The position numbers were made by a program, and so were the translations under genes. 64,000 nucleotides of DNA from Chitinophaga sp. GbtcB8 (GTDB lineage: Bacteria > Bacteroidota > Bacteroidia > Chitinophagales > Chitinophagaceae), in NCBI RefSeq assembly GCF_019091455.1, contig NZ_JAGXJN010000012.1, forward strand, positions 1 through 64,000. Direction: 5' to 3'. How positions within the stretch are numbered: position 1 is the first letter of the stretch; every line of letters begins with the position of its first letter. Below the pieces are notes generated by a model. It was not told the origin of the DNA. It searched no databases and saw nothing but the letters and a program-made list of their open reading frames with translations. Below, in pieces: positions 44,694 through 52,291 of the stretch.

Positions 44694-45665
44694 TTAATCA
44701 AAAGACTGGTTACCCGAGCGGGCAATTTTTAACATGCGGTCAAATTCTTCGGGTGAGAGGTCGTTAAAGAAGAAATATACAGGGTCTACTTTTTCGCCGT
44801 TTTTCATTACTTCATAGTGGCAGTGGGGCCCGGTAGATTTCCCGGTGCTGCCTACCCAGCCCAGTACATCGCCGCGTTTTACGGTTTGCCCGGCTTTTAC
44901 CTTGGTACGCAGCATATGCCCGTACAGGGTTTTGTAGCCGTAACCATGGCGTACAACAACGTGGTTGCCGTAACCAACATCACTCAGGGCTGCTTCTTCA
45001 ACTACCCCATCGCCGGTTACATAAATGGGGGTGCCGCTGGGGGCGGAGAAATCCAGGCCGGCGTGATACTTCACTGTTTTGTAAATGGGATCTATACGGT
45101 AGCCAAAGCCGGAGGCTATGCGCTTCAGGTCTTTATTGGCAACGGGTTGTATGGCCGGTATGGAGGCCAGCATTTTTTGTTTGTTCTTTACCAGCTCGTC
45201 TATTTCAGTGTAAGATTTTTCCTGGGATTTAATGCGGTTCAGCAGCTCTTTCAGCAATACTGCGGTACTGGCAATAATATCGTTGCTGGAAAAAGATTGC
45301 AGCTGGGCCAGCTCCTCGTCCTTTTCAATTTTACCGGCGCGGGTGCTGTCCGGTATGGGAGAGGCTTCAAAGATCACCCGGTATATTTCATTATCGCGCT
45401 GCTGTAATTCTGTTAGCTGGATCTTGGCTTCATTCATACGGTGCTGTAAGGCATCGTACTGCTCTTTCATATTGTCAATGTCACGGCGCAGGGATTTTTC
45501 CTTGGGGGAATCCAGGAACCGGTAAGAAACGGACAGGAAGAGGACGCCGGTAACAATGGCGGCGGACACAAACCCCAGGATGCGGAGGATCTTTACCCGT
45601 ACGGAAATTACGAGCTTTTCATACTTAAGGGTTTGTGTATTGTAAAAGTATTTGACCTTCTTCAT
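44694..45665 (-). CDS. M23-family peptidoglycan metallopeptidase
   Basis: A 323-residue membrane-anchored endopeptidase. One N-terminal helix (~28-48, LGFVSAAIVTGVLFLSVSY), a coiled coil (~60-120, NMKEQYDALQHRMNEAKIQL), then the M23 LytM domain with the first zinc ligands in HAGLDFSAPSG and the HxH motif in GPHCHYEVMKNG. All zinc ligands are present, so it should be active on cell-wall cross-bridges, unlike EnvC-type regulators. A promoter is found ~240 nt upstream, giving a long leader (see 45666-45902). Confidence 0.92.
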   Translation of the reverse strand: MKKVKYFYNTQTLKYEKLVISVRVKILRILGFVSAAIVTGVLFLSVSYRFLDSPKEKSLRRDIDNMKEQYDALQHRMNEAKIQLTELQQRDNEIYRVIFEASPIPDSTRAGKIEKDEELAQLQSFSSNDIIASTAVLLKELLNRIKSQEKSYTEIDELVKNKQKMLASIPAIQPVANKDLKRIASGFGYRIDPIYKTVKYHAGLDFSAPSGTPIYVTGDGVVEEAALSDVGYGNHVVVRHGYGYKTLYGHMLRTKVKAGQTVKRGDVLGWVGSTGKSTGPHCHYEVMKNGEKVDPVYFFFNDLSPEEFDRMLKIARSGNQSFD

Positions 45666-45902
45666 TGGACCAGGTTCGCTTTTAGCCAGGACTATGTCCT
45701 AACGTCATTCCTTCTTTTTTAGTGTAAAGGGCATCTCAAACTCATGGATAAAATGCTGCCGGCGGGTACTGCAGGGCTGGTCCTCCCTCCCGGGATGGCT
45801 ACCTTCATGCGTACTGCTCACAGCTTTTTTGAATAATGTTATAGGTTTCAATATTTTTGCACTCCCTTCAGCAAATCCACGGTTTAGCGGGCAAGGGGCG
45901 TG
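45666..45902 (-). ncRNA. Long leader or small RNA upstream of the M23 gene, unproven
   Basis: A minus-strand promoter at 45903-45933 would start transcription near 45896, yet the M23 ATG is at 45665. The ~230 nt between contain a GC-rich section (45755-45800) with CATCCCGGGAGGGA-type pairing, the direct repeats GCAGTACGC/GCAGTACCCGC, and a small hairpin AGGAC-ATA-GTCCT (45688-45700). A 66-codon frame with a TTG start overlaps it but is unconvincing. No known riboswitch or 6S consensus was recognised. Confidence 0.25.
45828..45859 (+). promoter_or_regulatory. Promoter facing alaS
   Basis: TTTG (45828-45831), 20 nt, TATTTTTG (45852-45859) followed by CAC. Transcripts would begin near 45866, giving alaS a leader of ~190 nt. 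It faces the minus promoter at 45903-45933, so both 5' ends overlap by about 30 nt. Confidence 0.55.
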
Positions 45903-45933
45903 CAAACCTAATGGAATTAGACTACAATGGCAA
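45903..45933 (-). promoter_or_regulatory. Promoter facing the M23 gene
   Basis: TTG (45931-45933), 20 nt, TAGGTTTG (45903-45910) on the minus strand, followed by CAC. Its TTTGCAC and that of the opposing promoter create the inverted repeat TTTGCAC (45856-45862) / GTGCAAA (45900-45906). Confidence 0.55.
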
Positions 45934-46056
45934 TCTTTTGAATGTCAATTTTCTAAGTCCCACTGCTTGGCTTAAAATACAAATTAAAGTCAAATTTAGG
46001 TCTAACACAATTTTATTTATACAATTTTAATTACATATCATCAGGCTATAATACTT

Positions 46057-48672
46057 ATGACAGCATCCGAGATCCGACAGCAATTCCTGGACTTTTTTGC
46101 ATCCAAAGGGCACCATATCGTGCCTTCTGCCCCTATTGTGGTAAAAAATGACCCTACCCTGTTATTTACCAATGCGGGCATGAACCAGTTCAAGGACTAT
46201 TTTTTGGGTAACAAAACCTCCGCCTACGCGCGGGTGGCAGATACCCAGAAATGCCTGCGGGTAAGCGGCAAACATAACGACCTGGAAGAGGTGGGCATTG
46301 ATACCTACCACCATACCATGTTTGAAATGCTGGGCAACTGGAGCTTTGGCGACTATTTTAAAGAAGAAGCCATTGCCTGGAGCTGGGAGCTGCTGGCCGA
46401 TATCTATAAAATACCTAAAGACCGCCTGTATGTGACTGTTTTTGAGGGGGATACCAAAGAAAACCTGCCTAAAGACGAGGATGCCTACAATTTCTGGAAA
46501 CGGCATATTGCCGAAGACCGCATACTGCTGGGTAATAAAAAAGATAACTTCTGGGAAATGGGTGATACCGGCCCTTGTGGCCCCTGCTCAGAAATTCATG
46601 TGGACTGCCGCCCGGATGCCGAAAGGCAGCAGGTGGATGGCCGTACCCTGGTAAATGCCGACCACCCGCAGGTGATAGAGATCTGGAACAACGTGTTCAT
46701 GCAGTTCAACCGCCTGAAGAATGGCAGCCTGGAACCGCTGCCAGCCAAACATGTGGATACCGGTATGGGCCTGGAACGCCTGGTGCGTGTGCTGCAGGGT
46801 AAAACCTCCAACTACGATACGGACCTTTTCATGGGTACCATTCATGCTACGGAAAAACTTACCGGGCATACCTATAAGGGCACAGATGAAAAGCGCGACG
46901 TGGCTTTCCGCGTAATAGCCGATCACCTGCGCGCCATTTGTTTTACCATTGCCGATGGGCAGCTGCCTTCCAATACCGGCGCCGGTTACGTAATACGCCG
47001 CATTTTACGCAGGGCTGTACGGTATTATTATTCTTTCCTGGATGCTAAAAAACCTGTGCTGCATGAGCTGGTGCCTGTACTGGCGCAGCAGTTTGGAAAA
47101 GTGTTCCCGGAGCTGCAGCAACAGCTGGATTTTGTGAAGAAGGTAGTATTTGAGGAAGAGAATAACTTTTTAAGAACGCTGGACAGCGGCATTAAGCGGA
47201 TGGAAGATGTGGCCAAAACAGCCAACGGTAAAGTAATTGATGGCAGGGCCGCTTTTGAGCTATACGATACCTACGGTTTTCCCTTTGACCTTACCAGCCT
47301 GATTGCTACTGAGAACGGGCTTACCGTTGATGAGAAAGGTTTTGAAACCGCTATGCTGGAGCAGAAGAACCGCTCCCGCGCCGCCACTGAGCTGGATATG
47401 GGCGACTGGGTAGTGCTGGACGAAGTACCAGCTACCACCTTTGTAGGTTATGAGCTGCTGGAAAATACCACCCGGGTTACCAAGTACCGTAAAATAAAGG
47501 CAAAAGGCAAAGAGCAGTACCAGCTGGTACTGGAACAAACGCCTTTTTATGCCGAAAGCGGCGGGCAGGTAGGTGGTACCGGCCTGCTGTACTTTGATGG
47601 CGAAACTATTGCGGTTACAGATACCAAAAAGGAAAATGACCTCATTGTTCATTTTACAGATAACCTGCCGGCTAATATAGCCGTTGCCGTTAAAGCGGTA
47701 ATAGCTAAAGATAAACGACAGGATACTGCCCGTCACCACTCCGCTACACACCTGCTGCACGCGGCATTACGCCAGGTGCTGGGTACACATGTAGCCCAAA
47801 AGGGATCACTGGTGAATGCAGATTACCTGCGTTTTGACTTCTCTCACTTTGCCAAGGTAACAGACGAAGAGCTGGCCCGCATAGAGGATATTGTAAATGA
47901 AAAGATCCGCCAGAACATTCCCGTTATCATTAAGGAAATGGGTAAGGAAGAAGCCATGCAATCCGGCGCTATGGCCCTGTTTGGCGAAAAGTACGGAGAT
48001 GTGGTACGCGTAGTGATCATGGACCCCGCTTATTCTGTTGAGCTTTGCGGCGGCACCCACGTAGGCGCTACCGGGGAGCTGGGCCTGTTCAAATTTTTAG
48101 CAGAAAATGCGGTGGCTGCCGGCGTACGCCGTATAGAAGCCGTAACCGGCGCAAAAGCCCTGTCTTTTGTAAATGAGCAGCTGCAACAGCTGAAAGATAT
48201 TAAAGGCGCGCTGAAAGGGCCTAAAGATGCCCTTAAAGCGGTTGAAAGCCTGGTGCAGGATAAAGCCGGGCTGGAAAAACAGCTGGCCCAGCTGGAGCTG
48301 GAAAAAGTGAATGCCCTGGCTGCAGAGCTGAAACAGCAGGTAAGCCCTGTTAATGGAGTTAACTTCATTGGCCAGGTAGTAAGCCTGACCAATGCCGAAG
48401 GCCTGAAACAATTGGGTACTGCGCTTAAAAGCATTGATAACCATGTAATAGTGCTGGCAGCTAATATTGGCGGAAAAGCCAGTGTGGCCCTGCTGGTAGC
48501 CGATAGCCTGGTAGCTGCCAAAGGATGGGATGCTACCAGGATCATTAAGGAGCAGGTAGCTCCGCTGATCAAAGGCGGTGGCGGCGGACAAAAGTCTTTT
48601 GCTACAGCCGGCGGCCAGGAAGTTGGGAAACTGCAGGAAGTGGTGGAGAAAGTGAAGGGGTTGTTGGGGTAA
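46057..48672 (+). CDS. alaS: Alanyl-tRNA synthetase
   Basis: An 871-residue class II synthetase. The catalytic core starts RQQFLDFFASKGHHIVPSAP and includes TFVFTNAG-like LLFTNAGMNQFKDYFLG; the editing domain has HHSATHLLHAALR and CGGTHVGATGELG, which carry the zinc-binding His and Cys residues that clear Ser- and Gly-tRNA-Ala; the C-terminal C-Ala domain ends in GGGGGQKSFATAGG. Length is normal. It is preceded by a ~190-nt leader with the face-to-face promoter arrangement and followed by a terminator. Confidence 0.98.
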   Translation: MTASEIRQQFLDFFASKGHHIVPSAPIVVKNDPTLLFTNAGMNQFKDYFLGNKTSAYARVADTQKCLRVSGKHNDLEEVGIDTYHHTMFEMLGNWSFGDYFKEEAIAWSWELLADIYKIPKDRLYVTVFEGDTKENLPKDEDAYNFWKRHIAEDRILLGNKKDNFWEMGDTGPCGPCSEIHVDCRPDAERQQVDGRTLVNADHPQVIEIWNNVFMQFNRLKNGSLEPLPAKHVDTGMGLERLVRVLQGKTSNYDTDLFMGTIHATEKLTGHTYKGTDEKRDVAFRVIADHLRAICFTIADGQLPSNTGAGYVIRRILRRAVRYYYSFLDAKKPVLHELVPVLAQQFGKVFPELQQQLDFVKKVVFEEENNFLRTLDSGIKRMEDVAKTANGKVIDGRAAFELYDTYGFPFDLTSLIATENGLTVDEKGFETAMLEQKNRSRAATELDMGDWVVLDEVPATTFVGYELLENTTRVTKYRKIKAKGKEQYQLVLEQTPFYAESGGQVGGTGLLYFDGETIAVTDTKKENDLIVHFTDNLPANIAVAVKAVIAKDKRQDTARHHSATHLLHAALRQVLGTHVAQKGSLVNADYLRFDFSHFAKVTDEELARIEDIVNEKIRQNIPVIIKEMGKEEAMQSGAMALFGEKYGDVVRVVIMDPAYSVELCGGTHVGATGELGLFKFLAENAVAAGVRRIEAVTGAKALSFVNEQLQQLKDIKGALKGPKDALKAVESLVQDKAGLEKQLAQLELEKVNALAAELKQQVSPVNGVNFIGQVVSLTNAEGLKQLGTALKSIDNHVIVLAANIGGKASVALLVADSLVAAKGWDATRIIKEQVAPLIKGGGGGQKSFATAGGQEVGKLQEVVEKVKGLLG

Positions 48673-48698
48673 GAATTAATGGATTAAGAATAAGCAGG

Positions 48699-48726
48699 CC
48701 CGCGTAAGACGAAAGTTTTATGCGGG
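48699..48726 (+). terminator. Terminator of alaS
   Basis: CCCGCGTAAGAC (48699-48710), GAAA tetraloop, GTTTTATGCGGG (48715-48726), 12 pairs with two G-U wobbles, then TTTTTGTTTTT. Confidence 0.85.
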
Positions 48727-48735
48727 TTTTTGTTT

Positions 48736-48912
48736 TTAGTGTTTAGTCTTCTTTTTTGTATTACTTATGTGTTTTTTTGTGGTAACGCGCTTTTTGCGGC
48801 CAGTTTGCTTATAGTGAATAATGGCCTCACTGATCAAAGATTTATCATTCTCAGTTAAAGGCTGGGGATCAACCACAAAATCAATGCCTTTCGGTTCTTT
48901 AATGTATCCCAT
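48736..48912 (-). CDS. 58-residue basic protein, second gene of a two-gene cassette
   Basis: 59 codons with ATG at 48912 and TAA at 48736-48738. It begins MGYIKEPKGIDFVVDPQPLT, continues with a helix ENDKSLISEAIIHYKQTG and ends in a very basic tail (RKKRVTTKKHISNTKKKTKH). The acidic-helix/basic-tail layout fits a nucleic-acid-binding or antitoxin-like partner. Only 3 nt separate its ATG from the stop of the 187-residue protein, so they are translationally coupled. It is convergent with alaS. I recall similar short proteins beside the same partner in other Bacteroidetes, but no function. Confidence 0.75.
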   Translation of the reverse strand: MGYIKEPKGIDFVVDPQPLTENDKSLISEAIIHYKQTGRKKRVTTKKHISNTKKKTKH

Positions 48913-48915
48913 GTT

Positions 48916-49479
48916 TTATAATTTATAGTATCTGTTAATAAGCCTCATGGCAGTTTCAGGAAAGATAATCATTTTATGGTTACCAATATGAACTGCACCC
49001 AATGCCTTTTCATAATGTGCTATTAGCCTGGTTTTAGATGTAAAAGCCACAAAACCATCATATCCTTTTTCACTGGAAACTTTACAGGTAAACGCAAATA
49101 AATTCCCAGGTACACCTTCATATAATTTAGGGCTTCCCATGTTAAACGGAGCGCTTTCAATTAAATGCAGATAAAAATGGTCTTTATAATCGCTAATGCT
49201 CACAAGTCCCTGAATAATATTTGGATTACCCACAATCGTGAGCTTATATACCTGCCGGTCTGTAAGTTTAAGTTCTGCTTTCCAATTAAAATTCCATTTA
49301 TTGCCCTTTGTTACCCCCTTTAGATCAGACCCATCTACAGGTAAAACTTCTGTTTCAAAACTATCTCCAGATATAGTATTTACTATACTATTTGTCAGTT
49401 TGTCAATCTCTATATTAATGTGATATTTTGACCCTCCTGGCATCTGTAAATTTACGAAAAAATATCGACAACCCATCAC
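48916..49479 (-). CDS. GNAT-like protein, first gene of a two-gene cassette
   Basis: A 187-residue protein (or 175 from the Met at 49443, which follows a TAAATTTA box). The N-terminal half (YHINIEIDKLTNSIVNTISG, KWNFNWKAELKLTDRQVYKL) is of unknown type. The C-terminal half resembles a degenerate GNAT fold: KLYEGVPGNLFAFTCKVSSE at the acetyl-CoA loop, then GYDGFVAFTSKTRLIAHYEK and LGAVHIGNHKMIIFP. The classical R/Q-x-x-G-x-G loop is replaced by YEGVPGNL. DNA is clearly more AT-rich than the surrounding genes, suggesting transfer. With its 58-residue partner it may be a toxin-antitoxin or protein-modification pair. Confidence 0.75.
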   Translation of the reverse strand: MMGCRYFFVNLQMPGGSKYHINIEIDKLTNSIVNTISGDSFETEVLPVDGSDLKGVTKGNKWNFNWKAELKLTDRQVYKLTIVGNPNIIQGLVSISDYKDHFYLHLIESAPFNMGSPKLYEGVPGNLFAFTCKVSSEKGYDGFVAFTSKTRLIAHYEKALGAVHIGNHKMIIFPETAMRLINRYYKL

Positions 49480-49658
49480 ATAATAACCTGAAATACAATA
49501 CGCTATAAAAATAAATGGCTGATCTTAAACGTAGGTTATTCTATTTTGCTTCAAAACGACTTATTTTTTAACATTCCCTTCACTCCCCCTCCTCATCTTT
49601 TAACTTTTCCTTGTTACCCGTACCCTTTAAATTTGTTATATAAAAATCTGAATTGAAC

Positions 49659-50687
49659 ATGGGCAAGTTACTCCAAACACTGACCCTCGCAGGATTTACC
49701 TGCTACACACTCACAACAGCGCTTACTGTACAAGCGCAGGATACCGCTCCCGGTAAAAAGAACGATAAGCTGGGCGAGTATGATGAGATCATCATCAAAC
49801 GTAAGAACAACCAGGACGGAAAAGTAACGGTTGAGATCAAAGATGGAGAAGTATGGGCAGATGGTAAAAAGCTGGAAGATTACGACGGTGATATTTCCGT
49901 ATACAAGCGTAAAATTACCCCGGTAGACGGGAATGCTTTTCCCTTCGCAAACCAGCACCGTGGCCTGCAGTTCTTTAATAATGATGGGGATAATGATAAC
50001 GGCATGGAGATCCGCGGTGGCAAAGCACTGCTGGGTGTGATCACAGAAAAGAAAGAAGCCGCCGGTGTAACGGTACGGGAAGTATCTAAAGGCAGCCCGG
50101 CCGCCAAAGCTGGTATACAACAGGGAGATATTATTACGGCAGTAGACGCCGATAAGATCCTGGAACCGCAGGACCTGTTTGAAAAAATAGGCGCGCATGA
50201 TCCGGGCGATAAAGTAACGGTTACCTTCCTGCGTAATAAAAAGGAGAGCAAAGTCAGCGTTAAGCTGGATGAGCGCAAAGGCGCCAATATTTTCAACTTT
50301 GCACCACCTAACTCCCGTGACGGTAATGATAATTATTTCCGTTTCCAGCCACGCGGCCGTCAGCCATTTGGCAATGACTTTAACTGGTTCAATGATGATA
50401 ACAGCAACAGCACCCGCCTGGGCTTGTCTGTACAGGATACAGAGAATGGCGATGGCGCCCGTGTACTGAATGTAAGCGAAGGTTCCGCCGCTGCCAAAGC
50501 AGGATTTAAACAGGATGATATTATTACGGAAATAGCCGGCGAGGCCATTACCTCTGCCAAAGATGTAGTAAATACCTACCAGGAAAATAAAGAGAAGGGC
50601 ACTATAACAGCAAAGGTTAAACGTAACAATAAAACGGAAACCCTTTCTATCAGTGTTCCTAAAAAATTAAATAAAGCAGACCTGTAA
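49659..50687 (+). CDS. Exported protein with two PDZ domains
   Basis: A 342-residue protein: a signal peptide (MGKLLQTLTLAGFTCYTLTT... ending near AQA), a ~90-residue polar N-terminal part, then PDZ 1 (LLGVITEKKEAAGVTVREVS, SPAAKAGIQQGDIITAVDAD) and PDZ 2 (TRLGLSVQDTENGDGARVLN, SAAAKAGFKQDDIITEIAGE). No trypsin-like or other protease domain is present, so it is not a DegP; it may bind C-termini of envelope proteins or act as an adaptor. The frame opens at a TTG two codons earlier (49653); ATG 49659 is chosen. A strong terminator follows. Confidence 0.85.
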   Translation: MGKLLQTLTLAGFTCYTLTTALTVQAQDTAPGKKNDKLGEYDEIIIKRKNNQDGKVTVEIKDGEVWADGKKLEDYDGDISVYKRKITPVDGNAFPFANQHRGLQFFNNDGDNDNGMEIRGGKALLGVITEKKEAAGVTVREVSKGSPAAKAGIQQGDIITAVDADKILEPQDLFEKIGAHDPGDKVTVTFLRNKKESKVSVKLDERKGANIFNFAPPNSRDGNDNYFRFQPRGRQPFGNDFNWFNDDNSNSTRLGLSVQDTENGDGARVLNVSEGSAAAKAGFKQDDIITEIAGEAITSAKDVVNTYQENKEKGTITAKVKRNNKTETLSISVPKKLNKADL

Positions 50688-50785
50688 GTGAAGATGAAAA
50701 TGCGGGAGCGATTGATCATTGATTTCAGCATTCATCCATCTATCTATAAGATTTAGTTTTTGATATGGTTTTAAGTGTGTAAAGA

Positions 50786-50812
50786 TGCCCGTTCGCCAAT
50801 GGTGAACGGGCA
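50786..50812. terminator. Terminator between the PDZ gene and aldehyde dehydrogenase
   Basis: TGCCCGTTC (50786-50794), 9-nt loop GCCAATGGT, GAACGGGCA (50804-50812), followed by CTTTACTTT. The genes are convergent and may share it. Confidence 0.75.
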
Positions 50813-50814
50813 CT

Positions 50815-52185
50815 TTACTTTATGAGCATTTTTACATACTTCAGCTTCTTTTTAAAGGGCGGATATTTCAGCGGCACATCCAGCCAGGTGGCGGAGCGCA
50901 TAATACCTTTGGGATGCGTAAAGGTTTCAAAACTGTAACGGCCGTGGTAACGCCCGCTGCCACTGGGTCCTATGCCGCCAAAGGGCAGCTCAGGATTAGT
51001 AAGGTGCACCAGCGTGTTATTGATACAACCACCGCCAAAACGTACCTGCTCCTCAAACAGCTTACGGGTAGACGCACGTTTTGTAAACACGTATAATGAT
51101 AAAGGATACGGATGCCGGCGGATCATTTGCACAGCCTGCGGCAGCTCATCAAACGTAATAACAGGCAGTATAGGCCCGAAGATCTCTTCCTGCATCAGCG
51201 GAACATCCCAGGGTACATCTGCCAGTAAGGTAGGGGCTATGTACAGGTCATCACGGTTGGTATTACCACCGTGAATAATACGGCCCTGATTTAAATAAGC
51301 CTGTAATACATCAAACCGTTTGGCGTTAATGATACGGCTATAATCCGGGCTGGCAGCGGGATCATCTCCATAAAAATCCACAATAGCCTGCTGCATGGCA
51401 GCAATAAAAGCCTCTTTTATACGGCTGTGCACCAGCACATAATCCGGCGCTACGCAGGTTTGCCCGGCATTCCAGTATTTACCCCATATAATGCGGCGTG
51501 CCGCCACTTTTATATTCACTTTATCATCTACCAGGCAGGGCGATTTTCCACCCAGCTCCAGGGTAACAGGCGTTAAATGCGGCGCCGCCATTTCCAGGAT
51601 CTTTTTACCCACCGGTATGCTGCCGGTAAAGAACACATGATCAAAACGGTGGGTCATCAGCTCAGGGATCACCTGGCCGCCATCGCCCTGCAGCAGTGTG
51701 ATATAGGCAGGGTCAAAAGTATCTTTGATCAGCTGCTCCATTACGGCAGCCGTGTGCGGCGCCAGCTCGGAGGGTTTTAATATGGCGCAGTTACCTCCCG
51801 CAATAGCGCCGGCCAGAGGGCCCATAAGTAAGTTAAACGGGTAGTTCCAGGGCGCAATGATCAACGTTAACCCCAGGGGCGAACGGATCACTTTACTATG
51901 GCTGGGATAATGCTCCAGCGGGCTGGAAACCTCCTGTGGGCGCATCCACTCACGCAGGGAGGAAAGGATATGATCTATCTCTGTATAGGCAAATCCTACT
52001 TCGCTGCCATAAGCTTCCATAGGGTGTTTGCGCATATCGGCATACAGCGCATCCAGGAGTGCGTTTTCATATTTTTTGATGCCCTGCTTTAGCTTTTTTA
52101 ACTGGGTTTTACGGAAGGATAACGGTAAGGTTTGCCCCGATTCAAAAAAGGCTTGTTGGGCTGCATGTATTTCACCTATAGTCAT
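50815..52185 (-). CDS. NAD(P)-dependent aldehyde dehydrogenase (class 3-like)
   Basis: A 456-residue enzyme oxidising aldehydes to acids. The catalytic Cys is in WNAGQTCVAPDYV (~240) and the Glu in VTLELGGKSP; the cofactor region is IIAPWNYPFNLLMGPLAGAI. The short length and the PFGGIGPSGSGRYHGRYSFE end are those of the class 3/fatty aldehyde group, which includes enzymes with a C-terminal membrane tail; here the last ~20 residues (YPPFKKKLKYVKMLIK) are basic but not hydrophobic, so it is likely soluble. The substrate is unknown. It is divergent from gatB. Confidence 0.93.
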   Translation of the reverse strand: MTIGEIHAAQQAFFESGQTLPLSFRKTQLKKLKQGIKKYENALLDALYADMRKHPMEAYGSEVGFAYTEIDHILSSLREWMRPQEVSSPLEHYPSHSKVIRSPLGLTLIIAPWNYPFNLLMGPLAGAIAGGNCAILKPSELAPHTAAVMEQLIKDTFDPAYITLLQGDGGQVIPELMTHRFDHVFFTGSIPVGKKILEMAAPHLTPVTLELGGKSPCLVDDKVNIKVAARRIIWGKYWNAGQTCVAPDYVLVHSRIKEAFIAAMQQAIVDFYGDDPAASPDYSRIINAKRFDVLQAYLNQGRIIHGGNTNRDDLYIAPTLLADVPWDVPLMQEEIFGPILPVITFDELPQAVQMIRRHPYPLSLYVFTKRASTRKLFEEQVRFGGGCINNTLVHLTNPELPFGGIGPSGSGRYHGRYSFETFTHPKGIMRSATWLDVPLKYPPFKKKLKYVKMLIK

Positions 52186-52226
52186 GTTTACAATTTACTA
52201 AAAATGAGTGCAGCGCGCGCCGTATG

Positions 52227-52286
52227 GAAGATGTGCGAATAAAAATATATCTTCGCCCCTGCCCATTTGCAGAATTTGCACATTGA
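52227..52286. repeat. TGCA-type interspersed repeat, copy 4, with gatB -7 box
   Basis: GGAAGATGTGCGAATAAA and CATTTGCAGAATTTGCACATT are related to the units at 13416, 37501 and 43470. TATCTTCG (52248-52255) between them resembles a -7 box, 36 nt before the gatB ATG. Confidence 0.45.
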
Positions 52287-52291
52287 TAATT

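Noticed and set aside
45755..45800. SRP RNA, 6S RNA or RNase P RNA in the GC-rich spacer
   Set aside because: The conserved SRP apical motif, RNase P core strings and a long 6S closing stem were not found.
45705..45905. 66-codon minus frame between the M23 gene and alaS
   Set aside because: It uses a TTG inside the -7 box; the product is Pro/Ser/Lys-rich and shows no family. The region is better described as a leader or non-coding RNA.
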